This document shows, in pieces, positions 1 to 10,387 of a stretch of DNA of 64,000 bases (position 1 is its first letter; each line of letters begins with the position of its first letter). The translations under genes were made by a program, and so were the position numbers. The notes below the pieces were generated by a model. That model did not search any database, was not told the DNA's origin, and was given only the letters and a program-made list of their open reading frames with translations. Source of the stretch: Gracilibacillus massiliensis (GTDB lineage Bacteria > Bacillota > Bacilli > Bacillales > Amphibacillaceae); assembly GCF_001458115.1 (NCBI RefSeq), contig NZ_CZRP01000013.1, positions 682,001 to 746,000 of the forward strand. Direction: 5' to 3'.

Positions 1-395
1 TTCAAGACCGGATTAATGTTGAATGGCAAATGGAAGAAAGTGAAGAAATTCAGGTACCTCCTTTATCCATTCAGACATTAGTGGAAAATGCATTGAAACA
101 CGGTATCTTAAAACAGAATACAGGTGGGACAATTACAATTATGGGCACTAATACGCAAGACAGCTTTGAAATTACTGTAGAAGATGACGGTGTAGGCATG
201 TCGGAGGATAAAATAAAAGAGATCATGACTCAGCAAGGAAAACAACAGGGTATTGGTTTAGTAAATACCAACAAAAGATTAGAAAAATTATTTGGACAAG
301 GACTTGTAATAAGTAGTAAAGAGCAGATAGGAACAAAGGTTAGTATAACGATACCAAAATCGATAGCTCTAAAAGAAAAATCTCAAGCTTATTAA
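1..395 (+). CDS. Sensor histidine kinase, LytS/YesM type (C-terminal part)
   Basis: Only the end of the gene is in the window; the frame is open from base 3. The visible protein is the ATP-binding (HATPase_c) domain of a membrane sensor kinase. It has an N box (VENALKHG), a G1 box (DDGVGM) and a G2 box (GIGLVNTNKRL), and the QDRINVEW stretch before the N box is typical of the LytS/YesM family. Such kinases phosphorylate a partner response regulator. The next gene on the same strand is a response regulator (765-1907), but a strong terminator lies between them, so pairing is possible rather than shown. The sensor domain and the phosphorylated histidine lie outside the window. Confidence 0.85.
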   Translation, partial: QDRINVEWQMEESEEIQVPPLSIQTLVENALKHGILKQNTGGTITIMGTNTQDSFEITVEDDGVGMSEDKIKEIMTQQGKQQGIGLVNTNKRLEKLFGQGLVISSKEQIGTKVSITIPKSIALKEKSQAY

Positions 396-411
396 TCGAG
401 TGTGGATTCAA

Positions 412-445
412 ACAGTGGGCGTTTTATTACGCCCACTGTTTTTTT
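412..445 (+). terminator. Intrinsic terminator after the histidine kinase gene
   Basis: A perfect 10-bp stem (ACAGTGGGCG / CGCCCACTGT) with an 8-nt loop is followed directly by seven T residues, 16 bases past the stop codon. Confidence 0.93.
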
Positions 446-764
446 GTCAATGGGAGGTGTTATGTTTACGCTTTCATTTATATATTATTTTCTTTCTAAG
501 AGAGATATTAGAATCATTGCAAAAAAATTATACAATTACTATAAATATACCCTTTTAATTTTTGATTAAATGTACATAGTCATGTAAAATAAATAGTATA
601 CAGATATAGGAATAAAATGAATATTTTAACTCCACCCCCCTAAACAAGCAATATTCTACTAAACATAAATATTGTAACGTTAGGAACTATACATTTTCTA
701 AACAATTACTGTTAATTAGTCTAATAGTACTATCGTTAAAGAAATGGCTTAGGGGGATAAATAA
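446..764 (+). promoter_or_regulatory. Upstream region of the first BTAD response regulator
   Basis: This is AT-rich sequence without a credible ORF. It contains CAATTACTATAA (about 533) and CTAAACAATTACTGTTAATTAG (about 698). The AAACAATTAC core of the second also occurs upstream of the paralogous regulator at 10388 (about 10180). A shared operator is possible. I could not assign -35/-10 boxes with confidence. The ribosome site AGGGGGAT lies just before the ATG at 765. Confidence 0.3.
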
Positions 765-1907
765 ATGAACATCATTCTCTTTGATGATGAACCACTTGCA
801 CTCGATTTTTTAGAACACCAATTAAAAATAGTGAGAAATGTTAATATAATAGGTAAATATTCACACGCTAATATAAATGAAATCTCAGAAAAGATTAAGA
901 AATCTGATGTTGTTTTCCTTGATATAAAAATGCCAAGTCTTAACGGATTAAAATTAGCGGAAAAAATTGCGGAAATTAAACCACATCTACCAATTATCTT
1001 TGTCACTGCATACGATAAATATGCCCTTCACGCATTTGAATTAAATGCATTGGATTACTTATTAAAACCTGTTCAAATCAGTCGATTAAGAAAAACAATG
1101 GATCGTATTGAGAGCTATCTCCAATATAATCAGGTCCAAAAAAATGAAAACATGCATCATTTAGCGATTAATGTATTAGGGGAATTTACGTTTCAATTAC
1201 ATGATGATAAAGAAATAATTGCCTGGAGAACAACGAATGCTCAAGAGTTATTTTTATATTTACTTCATCATCAGGGTACGATTGTCTCTAAATCCGAATT
1301 AATTGAATTACTTTTCCCTAATTTAAAGGTCGAAAAAGCGACGTCTCTATTGTATGTCACGATTTATCAAGTACGTCAAGCAATTTCGAAGTACAATTCA
1401 TACATCTCTGTAAGAAATATTCAAAACGGTTATATCTTAAAGCTATCAGACACTAGTATTGATAAAGAAGTTTGGGAGCAAGAACTTAATATTGCTCCAG
1501 CAATCGATATTACAACGATAGAACATCATGAACAAATTATGAGTTATTATAATGGTAGTTATCTTAATGGCTTTGATTACATATGGGTTGAAGGAGAACG
1601 CTATCGTTTAGAGAAGTTATGGATAAAGCATGCACGTGAAATTGCAAACTATTATATGAAGCATCAATACTTCGAAGAGGCTGCAAAATGGTTTGTTAAA
1701 CTTTCTGATGTAGCTCCGGAAGATGAAGAAGTGAACTTTAATTTAATGAAAATTTATGCGTCAAAGGGATATGGGGTATTAGTGGATCACCAATATAATC
1801 AGCTTCAAAATGCTTTAGCGGAATTTAATTTACCATTGAGTGACGAGGTTGTAGAGTGGTATCGTCGCTGGAAGTCGTCTAAATCGATAAAAAACAAAAT
1901 AAAGTAA
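765..1907 (+). CDS. Response regulator with SARP/BTAD output domain (paralogue 1)
   Basis: This 380-residue protein has an N-terminal receiver domain (about 1-120). The acidic pair is DDE at 7-9, the phosphorylated Asp is D53 in VFLDIKMP, and the conserved Lys is in LLKP. A winged-helix DNA-binding region (about 130-225) follows, then a TPR-like bacterial transcriptional activator domain (about 230-375). It is therefore a phosphorylation-dependent transcription factor of the SARP type, not the LytTR type usual for LytS kinases. A close full-length paralogue lies at 10388-11533, and the two flank the giant surface protein at 2557-9843, so control of that gene is a reasonable inference. Ribosome site AGGGGGAT; ATG start. 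Confidence 0.88.
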   Translation: MNIILFDDEPLALDFLEHQLKIVRNVNIIGKYSHANINEISEKIKKSDVVFLDIKMPSLNGLKLAEKIAEIKPHLPIIFVTAYDKYALHAFELNALDYLLKPVQISRLRKTMDRIESYLQYNQVQKNENMHHLAINVLGEFTFQLHDDKEIIAWRTTNAQELFLYLLHHQGTIVSKSELIELLFPNLKVEKATSLLYVTIYQVRQAISKYNSYISVRNIQNGYILKLSDTSIDKEVWEQELNIAPAIDITTIEHHEQIMSYYNGSYLNGFDYIWVEGERYRLEKLWIKHAREIANYYMKHQYFEEAAKWFVKLSDVAPEDEEVNFNLMKIYASKGYGVLVDHQYNQLQNALAEFNLPLSDEVVEWYRRWKSSKSIKNKIK

Positions 1908-1913
1908 TATTTT

Positions 1914-2030
1914 TAATCAGTGGGGGCTAATGATCTCTATTAGAACGTTAGCCAAACAGATGTTTAGCGTCTTTTATCCCCCACTGATTTTCTTTGTTTA
2001 CTCAAAAATTGAAGTAGGGGGCTTACGGAC
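1914..2030. repeat. Dispersed CCCCCACT-type repeat, copy A
   Basis: A hairpin-forming block begins right after the response regulator stop. TCAGTGGGGG pairs with CCCCCACTGA about 50 bases later, with smaller inverted repeats inside (GCTAA...GTTAGC; CAAACA...TGTTTAG). The second half (GATGTTTAGCG, ATCCCCCACT, TTTCTT, TACTC, TTGAAGTAGGGG) matches the blocks at 53938-54056 and 63170-63285. The CCCCCACTGATTTT end could also serve as a terminator for the upstream gene. Confidence 0.6.
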
Positions 2031-2043
2031 ATTTATCTCTGTG

Positions 2044-2298
2044 TTACAAGATGCCTTGGCTAGTCGTTATTTTTTCATTTATTATTTCGATCGCTGCTTC
2101 TATTTCTTCAAGAGATTTTTTATAAGATTTGATTTGTTCATCTGCTCGTTCTTTTTCATTAATAAATAAAGAAATCGTATTTTTGTTGTGTGTAATTTTT
2201 AAATCTGCATTAGTTTTTTTGATATGATTTTCTTCATTACTAATCCTTTTAAGTAATATCTCTTTTTCATTCATTAATATTTTTTTAACTCGTTCCAT
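2044..2298 (-). CDS. Small coiled-coil protein of unknown function
   Basis: I do not recognise this 84-residue protein. It is highly charged and almost wholly helical by composition, with Glu/Lys/Ile heptad-like spacing across most of its length, so a coiled coil is likely. There is no signal peptide or membrane segment. It is credible because the ATG at 2298 is preceded on the same strand by GAGGTGAG at a good distance (2305-2312). It lies downstream of the giant surface protein gene on the same strand but beyond that gene's terminator, so it is probably transcribed separately. Confidence 0.6.
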   Translation of the reverse strand: MERVKKILMNEKEILLKRISNEENHIKKTNADLKITHNKNTISLFINEKERADEQIKSYKKSLEEIEAAIEIINEKITTSQGIL

Positions 2299-2512
2299 TT
2301 CTTTCTCACCTCATATTTTATTTGCATTATGTAATATCCTGATCTTCTTTAGGGCTAACGCAAATATCATCATTTAGGATCAGTTTGTTTATGAATTTTT
2401 CTACCTCTTTTGGACGGATGCTTTTTACAAGTGTCCAATACTGATGAAAAAACTTTTTTTATTATATTCACCTAATTTTGAATCATTATCTCATGTATAT
2501 TCCGAAATTTGT

Positions 2513-2545
2513 AAAAAGCTCTCACCAAAAAAGTGAGAGCTTTTT
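2513..2545. terminator. Terminator of the giant surface protein gene
   Basis: A 9-bp perfect stem (AGCTCTCAC / GTGAGAGCT) is flanked by five A on one side and five T on the other, so it can act on both strands. It lies just downstream of the stop codon of the leftward gene that ends at 2557. Confidence 0.92.
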
Positions 2546-2556
2546 ACGCGTAACTG

Positions 2557-5500
2557 TTATGAAAGTTTTCTGCGTTTATATACGATCATAGACACTATGC
2601 CTAAGGCTAATAGACCTAAACCGATTGCTAACAAGTTAAAGGTTCCTGTTGCTGTATCAGGTAATTCTTCGTTACTTGTATTTTCTGAATCAGCTGAGTC
2701 TTCAGGATTTGTTGATTCTTCCGATTTTTCTCTTACAAATCCAAAGTCTAGCGTTGGATCACGTTCTTCATCTTCTGTTAAATAACGAGATGTTGCAAAC
2801 CAGGTAGATGAGTCGATTGCTACATCATTGCCTACTTTATTTAAGGTTGGTTCATATCCTTCTAAAGCTTTAGCAGATGCTTCCCTGTCAATTCTCACGA
2901 TATAAGTATTATCAATTGGTAAGTTATCAAATGTATACCAACCTTTTTCATCAGTTGTTGTTGGTTCAACTGGATTACCGTAAACATCTGTTACAGGGTT
3001 GCCATCTTCATCTTCAAGGGTTAAAACTACGCCTTGGATTGGAATATCTGTGTCATCTTGAAGTCCGTCTTTATTCTTATCAAACCATACATAGTCACCC
3101 ACACTAACTTTTTTAGGACTGTTAACAATGATAACACTGTTTTTATCTTTTACTTCAACGGTGCTTACAAAACCGTGTACTTCTTCTTCCTTAACAGTGT
3201 AGTCAATTTCTTCTCCTCCTGTATAGATGTCTAATGCCTCAAAATCTGCTTGCCAATTGTTTGATGCGTTCAATTCTACTGAATCCACTTCATTTCCATT
3301 AGCTAATAAATTAACAGTAATGGAATCTGGACGTGCTTCTTTATTATTCGCATCGTTCCAGCTTTTCACTACATTAATACTTTTTTGTTCTGGAGTATAG
3401 CTGTTGGTAATATCCAATCCATCAATTGCAACAGAATAGCCTTCTACATAATCTTCTTGAACCGTGTAATTGATTTCTTCACCGTTTGCGAATTTTGGTA
3501 GATCGGTAAAGGTAAAAGTCTCATCTATTTCCGTTGTTAATTCAACATCGTCTACTTCTTCGCCATTAGCTAATAAACGAACCGTTATCAAGTCTGGACG
3601 TTTGCCGTCTTGATTGTTAGCGTCATCCCATGACTTTTTACCACTTAGATCTATTAGTTCTGGCGTATGGCTGTTGGTAATCACATAGCCTTTCTCAGGA
3701 TCTCCAGCTATTGATGTTTGATAGCCTTCTACGGATACCTCTTCGATGCTGTAGTCAATTGTCTCACCATTTGCATATACATCCAGCTCTGTAAAATCTC
3801 CCTGCCAGTTATTTGCTTCATTAAGAACCAATTCTTGACCTGTTTCTTCTTCATCTGCCAGTAATTTCACTGTGATGGCATCTGGACGTAGACCATCTTG
3901 ATCCGCTGCATCATTCCAGTTTTTCACAACATTGATACTTGTTTGCTCTGGAGTATAGCTGTTGGTAATATTCATTCCATCAATTGTCGTTGAATAATCT
4001 ACTACACCATCTTCTTGAACCGTGTAATTAATTTCTTCACCGTTTGCGAATTTTGGTAGATCGGTAAAGGTAAAAGTTTCATCTGATTCCGTTGTTAATT
4101 CAACATCGTCTACTTCTTCTCCGTTGGCTAATAAACGAATTGTAATAGATTCTGGGCGTTTGCCATCTTGATTATCGACGTCATCCCATGTCTTTGTACC
4201 AGTTAAATTAATTAACTCTGGTGTATGGCTGTTGGTAATTACATAACCTTCATCTGGATTTCCAACTATCACTGTTTCATAACCTTCCACGGCTACTTCT
4301 TCGATGCTGTAGTCAATCACTTCACCATCTGCATATACATCCAGTTCTGTGAAGTCGCCTTGCCAGTTGTTTGCCTCATTTAATGTCAATTCTTGGTCCG
4401 TTTCTTCCCCATCTGCCAGTAATTTCACCGTGATCGCATCTGGACGTATACCATCTTGATCCGCTGCATCATTCCAGTTTTTCACGACATTGATACTCGT
4501 TTGTTCTGGTGTATAGCTGTTGGTAATATCCATACCATCAATTGTCGTTGAATAATCTGCTACACCTTTTTCTTGAACTGTATAATTGATTTCTTCACCG
4601 TTTACGAATTTTGGCAGATCGGTAAATGCAAATTCCCAATCCGTTTCTGCTGTTGCCTCAACATTATCAACTTCTTCACCATTTGCTAATAAACGAACCG
4701 TGATGGATTCCGGACGTTTACCATCTTGGTTGTCAGCATCATCCCATGTCTTGGTTCCTGCTAAATCAATGAGCTCTGGTGTATGGCTGTTGGTAATTAC
4801 ATAACCTTCGTCAGGGTCACCAGCTATTTTTGTTTGATATCCTTCTACGGCTATTTCTTCAATGCTGTATTCAATCATTTCGCCATCCGCATATACATCC
4901 AGCTCGATGAAGTCACCTTGCCAATTATTTGCTTCATTAAGGACCAATTCTTGACCTGTTTCTTCTTCATTCGCCAGTAACTTTACTGTAATCGCATCTG
5001 GACGAATACCATCTTGATTATCAGCATCGTCCCAGTTCTTCACTACGTTGATACTTGTTTGCTCTGGAGTATAGCTGTTGGTAATATCCATTCCGTCAAT
5101 TACCGTTGAATAATCAGCAACACGCTCTTCTTGAACAGTGTAATTAATTTCTTCACCATTCGCAAATTTTGGTAGATCGGTAAAGGTAAAAGTTTCATCT
5201 GATTCTGTTGATAATTCAACATCGTCTACTTCTTCTCCATTGGCTAATAAACGAATTGTAATATTTTCTGGACGTTTGCCGTCTTGATTATCGGCGTCAT
5301 TCCATGTCTTTGTACCGTTTAGATCGATTAACTCTGGTGTATGACTGTTGGTAATCACAAAGCCTTCACTAGGGTTGCCAGTCATTGTTATTTCGTAACC
5401 TTCTACACCTTGAATTTCAGTTCCTTCATTTATGCTATATTCTTTAATGCTGTAGTCAATCTCTTTACCTGTCTGAGCAAGTTCTGGTAATTCGGTAAAT

Positions 5501-8500
5501 GTACCTTTCCAGTTATTTGCTTCGTTCAAAGTTAATTCCTTGTCTGTTGATTCATCATTTGCAAACAATCTAACAATAATAGATGCTGGACGGATACCAT
5601 CTTGGTTTTCTGCATCTTCCCAAACTTTTTCTACATCAATACTCGTTTCTCCTGCATCAAAAGTGTTTGTAACGGTTAGACCATCTGCTGATATTGTCTT
5701 GTCGTAATTCTCAGGAACGTCCACTTCATCTACCGTATAGGTATACTCGTTACCATCGATATCTGTTCGATCTAAATTCGACCAAGTGTATGCTTCTGAA
5801 CCCTCTTCTAAAGTCTGAGGCTCTTCAAATACTTCACCATTACGATACAATTGTAAATCAATGGCTGGTTTTGGACCGCCCTCCCAGACTTTTGTTCCTG
5901 TGATATCTACTTTTTCTTTGGTGTTTTCAAAAGTTACTTCTTCTATATTCTCTTCATTGTTGTTGTAGCCAGTATCGACCACTATTTCTTTCTCTTCTTC
6001 AGATAAAACATAGCCATTTGGTGCTGTTACTTCTGTTAAGTAATAGGTTCTAAGTGGTAAATTTCCAACTTCCAGTACTCCATTTTCTGTGGTGTACTCA
6101 CCAAATTGTTGTCTTTCACCATTTAGTTCAAATTCAAGCACAAAGGTCGCTTCTTCATTGTTTTCTATTACTTCTTTTGTCTCAGAGTCGACTTTAGTTA
6201 CTCGTAATGCCCCTCTATCTTTAGCCCATTCGCCACCTATGCTAGAGAATACTCTTGCTTGAAGCTCCTGTGATTCCACAGATTTCTCTTCTATTGCTGA
6301 TCCATCTAATGAGATAGCATTGTTCACTGCACCGTCTTCTTCAGTTACGACAGTAGAATACCTCAAGGTTAGGGTGTCTTCCAATTCATCATTAAGTTGA
6401 ATCGTTAGTACATTCTCATTATCTGCTGTTGTACTTACATTAAGCGTATAATCTGTTCCTTCTTCTAAAATGATTTCATCGGTTCCTTTTAATCTGACAA
6501 TTTCAAGGCTATCATTTACATAAACAAGACCTGCACTAATGGTATCAGTAATAATAGGTTCTTTAATGTTTGATAGACTTTCGTTGACGTTGACTTCCCA
6601 CTCTATTTCATCGCCTGTGAAAACACTATTTCCATCAACACCGACTGCTTCCTTTGCTAAGAAACGGTTATGTTTATCATAGTTAAGTGTTGAAGAATAT
6701 GGATATTCTTTATCCCCAACTTTAACCGTTGCGTTATTCGTATAGTGTGGTTCTGAAATGTCTGGTACGGAGGTTGTAAATTCAATCACATACCTTTTCG
6801 ATACATTAAACCCGTCAGCAAAAGTTAAGCTGAATTGTTTACCTTCCACATCTACGGAGTAGCTATCAGAAGCTAAGACCTCATCAGTAATCTCAGTAGT
6901 TCCATTAGAATTTACGTTATAAACAGATACTTGGATACTACCTTCATCGATTTCTCCTTCATAAGCTAAAGTATCTGTTATGGTAACATCTGATCCAAGA
7001 TTTTGTTCTTGATAATTCGTATATAGCTGCCAAGCGATTTTTCTTTCAGATCCGCTTTCCCAACCATTAACTAAGTTTCCTTCACCATCATCATGTACAA
7101 GTTGACCTTCTTTTTTACCACTGTTCCAAGAGTCTTCTCTTACCTTTGTATTTGCTTCGTCTTCTTGTGTAATAGGATTACCATTTTCGGTTTGCCCAGT
7201 AAAATCAGCGTAGTTGATATATACTCTATCCTGTCCATCACCCACATGTGGATCAAGCGTCTTACCATCTACCTCTTTCTGTGGATCATAAGAAGTTTGA
7301 TACGTAACTCTAAGCTGACCATCATCTAATGGTAATGCCACACTTTGAAGCTCTATGATAAACCCTTTATGATAGCCTGTTTCACCATCTTCAGTTCTAG
7401 GAGCAAGCGTATAATCTGTACCTTCTGTCAATGGTTCTCCACTCTGGGTAACCTTTACTGTATCCGGAAGTAAGATCATCCCTTTATTCGGAAAGGTATC
7501 TTCTACTACTAAAGAGTCAATGGCTTCCCTTACTGGGTTTACATTTAATCTCCAATCGATCGTCTTTGCAGCATAGTCTATTCCTGCAAAACTTTTCGTA
7601 TAGCTATTACCTATTGGGTTGATTGTTGCATTACCGTGTTCACCATCTACACCGATACCATCACCAGTCATACCAACACCATTATCAAAAGAATTAATCG
7701 TAAAATCGGTAATATTGGTTGTATAAGTAACGGTAAGCTGTTTAGTTCCTACATACCCTAAGTCAATAACAACCTCTGTTCCATCATCAGCATTAGGATC
7801 AAGCGTAATGTCATCAGGAATAAACGCTTCATTATTCTCATCCGTGATCACAATATCATCTTCACTAATTTCTAACCCCTCTGGAATTAAATCTGTTAAC
7901 ACCGCTTCTCCAACTGGATGTCTTGCTTCGTTCACATGAATGGTCCAGGTAACCGTTTTGTCGTCATAATTGACATTAGATCTTCCTACTTTTCGCAGGA
8001 CAGGATCTCTGTCAATAGTAACAGTTGCATCATCATCATTTAATTCATCTGTACCGTCAAAAAGTGTTGCCGTATTTAAGAAGCCATTTTCTTTTTGGTA
8101 GATGCCTTCCTCTACCTCTCCCCAATCAACATCTGTTTCAAATTTAATACGGTAGGCATCCTCTTGTCCTAATTCGCCTAATTCGATCGGAAATGCAGTG
8201 AATTCATCTTCAAAAGCATCCCCTTCCGACCAGCTATCACCATTTTGTGTAATGCGCACAATCTCAATACTTTCTGAGTCGACAGTTAACCCGTCAGGTA
8301 GGCTATCTTCTACTATAGCATCATTAATTAAACTTCCATTTTTATTAATATCTATTTGCCACCTGATTTTATCCTCGTCACCCACTTGCCAGCCTGATTT
8401 TTCAATTGGATTACTTCTTGTCAATCCATCGACTGTAGCTTGTGCAGGCAAGCTTTCACCACCATAATTAAATGATGCATCATTGGTAAACGAATCTTTC

Positions 8501-9843
8501 GAGTAATCTTCAATGGTTGTTGTATATTGAATACGATAACCCGTATAAGGAGCGATAGTGCCTAATTCCACTTCAAATTCATCTTCAGCTACTGATTCTG
8601 ATCCAGGTAAGACTTCCTCACCAACCGTTTTGTCTCCATCATAGCCAAGAGTTAACTCATGGATGACAAAATCTCTAGCTTCGCCTAATCCAGCAGGAAG
8701 GCTATCAGTTAGTGTTGCATTGGTTATCTCCTCTTCATTTGTATTAATAACATCAACCGTCCACTTGATTTCTCTTGCATCATTTTGACTATCAGGATGT
8801 CCTTCCTTATCAATACCACTAATGTCTCCGTTTGGTTTTGCGATGACTGTTAACGAATGGTCTTCACGATCATTAAATTCAATCTCTTGTTCAATGTTTT
8901 CTTTGAATTTATTCAGATTGAATTCTAATCCAAGATCTACAAACCCGTTATGAACATCATCATTTTCAATATTTTCATTGAATTCAAATTTTAGTACACC
9001 ATTATCGATAGAGTAAGTTCCTACATCCGTTCCATCAACCATGATGGATTGACTTGGAGAATTGACCATTTCAAAAACGTCGGAAAGAGCAATTTCAGCT
9101 TTGTCGCCAGCTTGTGCATTAAGTCCCTCTGTATCCCATATGAACCCTAATTGCGCTAGAGTATCTTCGTTTATTTCGATAATATCTCCGTCAGTAATGT
9201 CTTCATCATTAATTTTTAGATAATCAAAAGTAAAGATATTACCTAAGTCAGCAAAAGCTTCAACATCGGAAGTTGCAAAAGTGGAAGTGCCCGTTGCCTC
9301 TTCTATAGTCTCCTCTGTTTTCACATTCGCAGTATTATCTTTCTCGTCACTAACTTCATCATCAGTTGTCGCTTCTTTTGACTCAACAACCTCTTCCTCC
9401 GTATTAGCTAGTTGTTGCTGGTCTGAAGTGACAGCGGAAATAACAAAATCACCACTTGCTTTCGGATATTCTTCGATCGCTTCATTTAAATTTATTGTTA
9501 CCGTATTATCCGAAGATGCTGTAAATTCACCTACTTGTTGTTCCTCAAATAGTAGCTCTCCGGATTGTTCTTGCTCTAAAACAATGCCAGTATCAAGTTT
9601 TGTGGTTTCTGTGCTGCCTGCTTCTACCTCTAGGTCAGCTACAGACCAATCGATACTTACTTCTACATTACTTCCTGGTATTGTTTCGTCATCAACTGGA
9701 TTACCTTCTTCATCCACAATACTTATATTCTTGAATATACTCTTGTCTGCAGTCGTGATAGCTTGTGAAGGCAATGTCAAACTACTTGTAAATGTTTGAA
9801 ACAATAACACTACTAATAAAGCAATACTTACTTTTCTTGTCAT
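2557..9843 (-). CDS. Giant LPXTG-anchored adhesin-like protein with Cna-type domains
   Basis: This 2428-residue secreted, wall-anchored protein starts with a signal peptide (about 1-29, cleavage after SQA). Residues 30-350 are acidic and adhesin-like. Six repeats follow up to about 1190, each with a (I/V)xW...VN motif and a DxLPxGL-like motif, which resembles Cna collagen-binding or DUF11-type folds. A SpaA/prealbumin-like domain with RVTKVD and TEVTAPNGY lies near 1210-1300. Cna-B repeats run from about 1311 to 2244, then an SdrD-B-like domain (VGDYVWFDKNKDGLQ, about 2245-2350). The end is the sortase signal LPDTATG, a hydrophobic helix and KRRK. Cna-B and SpaA domains are known to form internal isopeptide bonds. 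Adhesion is inferred; the ligand is unknown. Flanked by two paralogous BTAD regulators. Ribosome site AAAGGAG; ATG start. Confidence 0.93.
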   Translation of the reverse strand: MTRKVSIALLVVLLFQTFTSSLTLPSQAITTADKSIFKNISIVDEEGNPVDDETIPGSNVEVSIDWSVADLEVEAGSTETTKLDTGIVLEQEQSGELLFEEQQVGEFTASSDNTVTINLNEAIEEYPKASGDFVISAVTSDQQQLANTEEEVVESKEATTDDEVSDEKDNTANVKTEETIEEATGTSTFATSDVEAFADLGNIFTFDYLKINDEDITDGDIIEINEDTLAQLGFIWDTEGLNAQAGDKAEIALSDVFEMVNSPSQSIMVDGTDVGTYSIDNGVLKFEFNENIENDDVHNGFVDLGLEFNLNKFKENIEQEIEFNDREDHSLTVIAKPNGDISGIDKEGHPDSQNDAREIKWTVDVINTNEEEITNATLTDSLPAGLGEARDFVIHELTLGYDGDKTVGEEVLPGSESVAEDEFEVELGTIAPYTGYRIQYTTTIEDYSKDSFTNDASFNYGGESLPAQATVDGLTRSNPIEKSGWQVGDEDKIRWQIDINKNGSLINDAIVEDSLPDGLTVDSESIEIVRITQNGDSWSEGDAFEDEFTAFPIELGELGQEDAYRIKFETDVDWGEVEEGIYQKENGFLNTATLFDGTDELNDDDATVTIDRDPVLRKVGRSNVNYDDKTVTWTIHVNEARHPVGEAVLTDLIPEGLEISEDDIVITDENNEAFIPDDITLDPNADDGTEVVIDLGYVGTKQLTVTYTTNITDFTINSFDNGVGMTGDGIGVDGEHGNATINPIGNSYTKSFAGIDYAAKTIDWRLNVNPVREAIDSLVVEDTFPNKGMILLPDTVKVTQSGEPLTEGTDYTLAPRTEDGETGYHKGFIIELQSVALPLDDGQLRVTYQTSYDPQKEVDGKTLDPHVGDGQDRVYINYADFTGQTENGNPITQEDEANTKVREDSWNSGKKEGQLVHDDGEGNLVNGWESGSERKIAWQLYTNYQEQNLGSDVTITDTLAYEGEIDEGSIQVSVYNVNSNGTTEITDEVLASDSYSVDVEGKQFSLTFADGFNVSKRYVIEFTTSVPDISEPHYTNNATVKVGDKEYPYSSTLNYDKHNRFLAKEAVGVDGNSVFTGDEIEWEVNVNESLSNIKEPIITDTISAGLVYVNDSLEIVRLKGTDEIILEEGTDYTLNVSTTADNENVLTIQLNDELEDTLTLRYSTVVTEEDGAVNNAISLDGSAIEEKSVESQELQARVFSSIGGEWAKDRGALRVTKVDSETKEVIENNEEATFVLEFELNGERQQFGEYTTENGVLEVGNLPLRTYYLTEVTAPNGYVLSEEEKEIVVDTGYNNNEENIEEVTFENTKEKVDITGTKVWEGGPKPAIDLQLYRNGEVFEEPQTLEEGSEAYTWSNLDRTDIDGNEYTYTVDEVDVPENYDKTISADGLTVTNTFDAGETSIDVEKVWEDAENQDGIRPASIIVRLFANDESTDKELTLNEANNWKGTFTELPELAQTGKEIDYSIKEYSINEGTEIQGVEGYEITMTGNPSEGFVITNSHTPELIDLNGTKTWNDADNQDGKRPENITIRLLANGEEVDDVELSTESDETFTFTDLPKFANGEEINYTVQEERVADYSTVIDGMDITNSYTPEQTSINVVKNWDDADNQDGIRPDAITVKLLANEEETGQELVLNEANNWQGDFIELDVYADGEMIEYSIEEIAVEGYQTKIAGDPDEGYVITNSHTPELIDLAGTKTWDDADNQDGKRPESITVRLLANGEEVDNVEATAETDWEFAFTDLPKFVNGEEINYTVQEKGVADYSTTIDGMDITNSYTPEQTSINVVKNWNDAADQDGIRPDAITVKLLADGEETDQELTLNEANNWQGDFTELDVYADGEVIDYSIEEVAVEGYETVIVGNPDEGYVITNSHTPELINLTGTKTWDDVDNQDGKRPESITIRLLANGEEVDDVELTTESDETFTFTDLPKFANGEEINYTVQEDGVVDYSTTIDGMNITNSYTPEQTSINVVKNWNDAADQDGLRPDAITVKLLADEEETGQELVLNEANNWQGDFTELDVYANGETIDYSIEEVSVEGYQTSIAGDPEKGYVITNSHTPELIDLSGKKSWDDANNQDGKRPDLITVRLLANGEEVDDVELTTEIDETFTFTDLPKFANGEEINYTVQEDYVEGYSVAIDGLDITNSYTPEQKSINVVKSWNDANNKEARPDSITVNLLANGNEVDSVELNASNNWQADFEALDIYTGGEEIDYTVKEEEVHGFVSTVEVKDKNSVIIVNSPKKVSVGDYVWFDKNKDGLQDDTDIPIQGVVLTLEDEDGNPVTDVYGNPVEPTTTDEKGWYTFDNLPIDNTYIVRIDREASAKALEGYEPTLNKVGNDVAIDSSTWFATSRYLTEDEERDPTLDFGFVREKSEESTNPEDSADSENTSNEELPDTATGTFNLLAIGLGLLALGIVSMIVYKRRKLS
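3200..5450 (-). repeat. In-gene tandem repeat of about 558 bp (paired Cna-B modules)
   Basis: The same DNA block returns at about 3372, 3931, 4489 and 5047 (marker ATTGATAC...GCTGTTGGTAAT), a period of 558-559 bp or 186 residues. Each block encodes two alternating Cna-B modules, one beginning TSINVVKNW and the other DLxGTKTWDD. The copies are very similar at base level, which points to recent duplication or conversion. Copy number should vary between strains and may be wrong in short-read assemblies. Confidence 0.88.
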
Positions 9844-10387
9844 TAAAATTTTAAACTCCTTTCAAAATTAGATTTGATGCTAATTAAGATAAATATTGAG
9901 TATATTTATCCCTACACACTTGGTAGTAGCGAAAACTATCAGCCTATTTTCCTTAAAAGACATGCTAGTGTATTGTGATAACTCATTACACAACAGAATT
10001 TACAGGAAGTTTATTACAACCTATAAATTCTATTTAGAGCATCTAGTTGTTACTTTACCTATGGGATATTTGCCATATATCTAAACGTAAAGAATTTCAT
10101 GACTTTTGGAGTTTAAAAAGATTTAGTTTACGCATACCATTCTTTTTGGATTATATAGGTAGCTGCTAAACAAATTCTTAAACAATTACCACTAATAACA
10201 AAATATCACCAAGTCTAAAGTTTCATTTACATGGCTCACCACTTTTGATTTATATTAGAAATACATGTAAAATATTCCATAAACAGATACACAATTCTTT
10301 TTTACGAATAAATGGTTCACACCTAATTAAACCATCGTGCACCGTTTGAACTATCTTTTGTTTTAAAATTTTTGGAGGTTATAACGC
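9844..10387. promoter_or_regulatory. Intergenic control region between the giant adhesin and the second BTAD regulator
   Basis: About 540 bases lie between two divergently transcribed genes, so both promoters must be here. The sequence is AT-rich and no credible ORF is present. The block TTAAACAATTACCACTAAT (about 10179) shares AAACAATTAC with the region upstream of the first BTAD regulator. I could not place promoters with confidence. Confidence 0.4.

Noticed and set aside
1930-2169. 79-residue rightward ORF after the first BTAD regulator
   Set aside because: It lies in repeat copy A and opposite the small coiled-coil gene, which has the better ribosome site. The composition is Phe-rich and unlike a protein.
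9281-9799. 172-residue rightward ORF opposite the giant adhesin
   Set aside because: It is a low-complexity Ser/Val-rich mirror of the acidic coding strand, with no ribosome site or family match. Similar long mirror frames lie opposite the Ig-repeat gene (29568-30461) and were dropped for the same reason.
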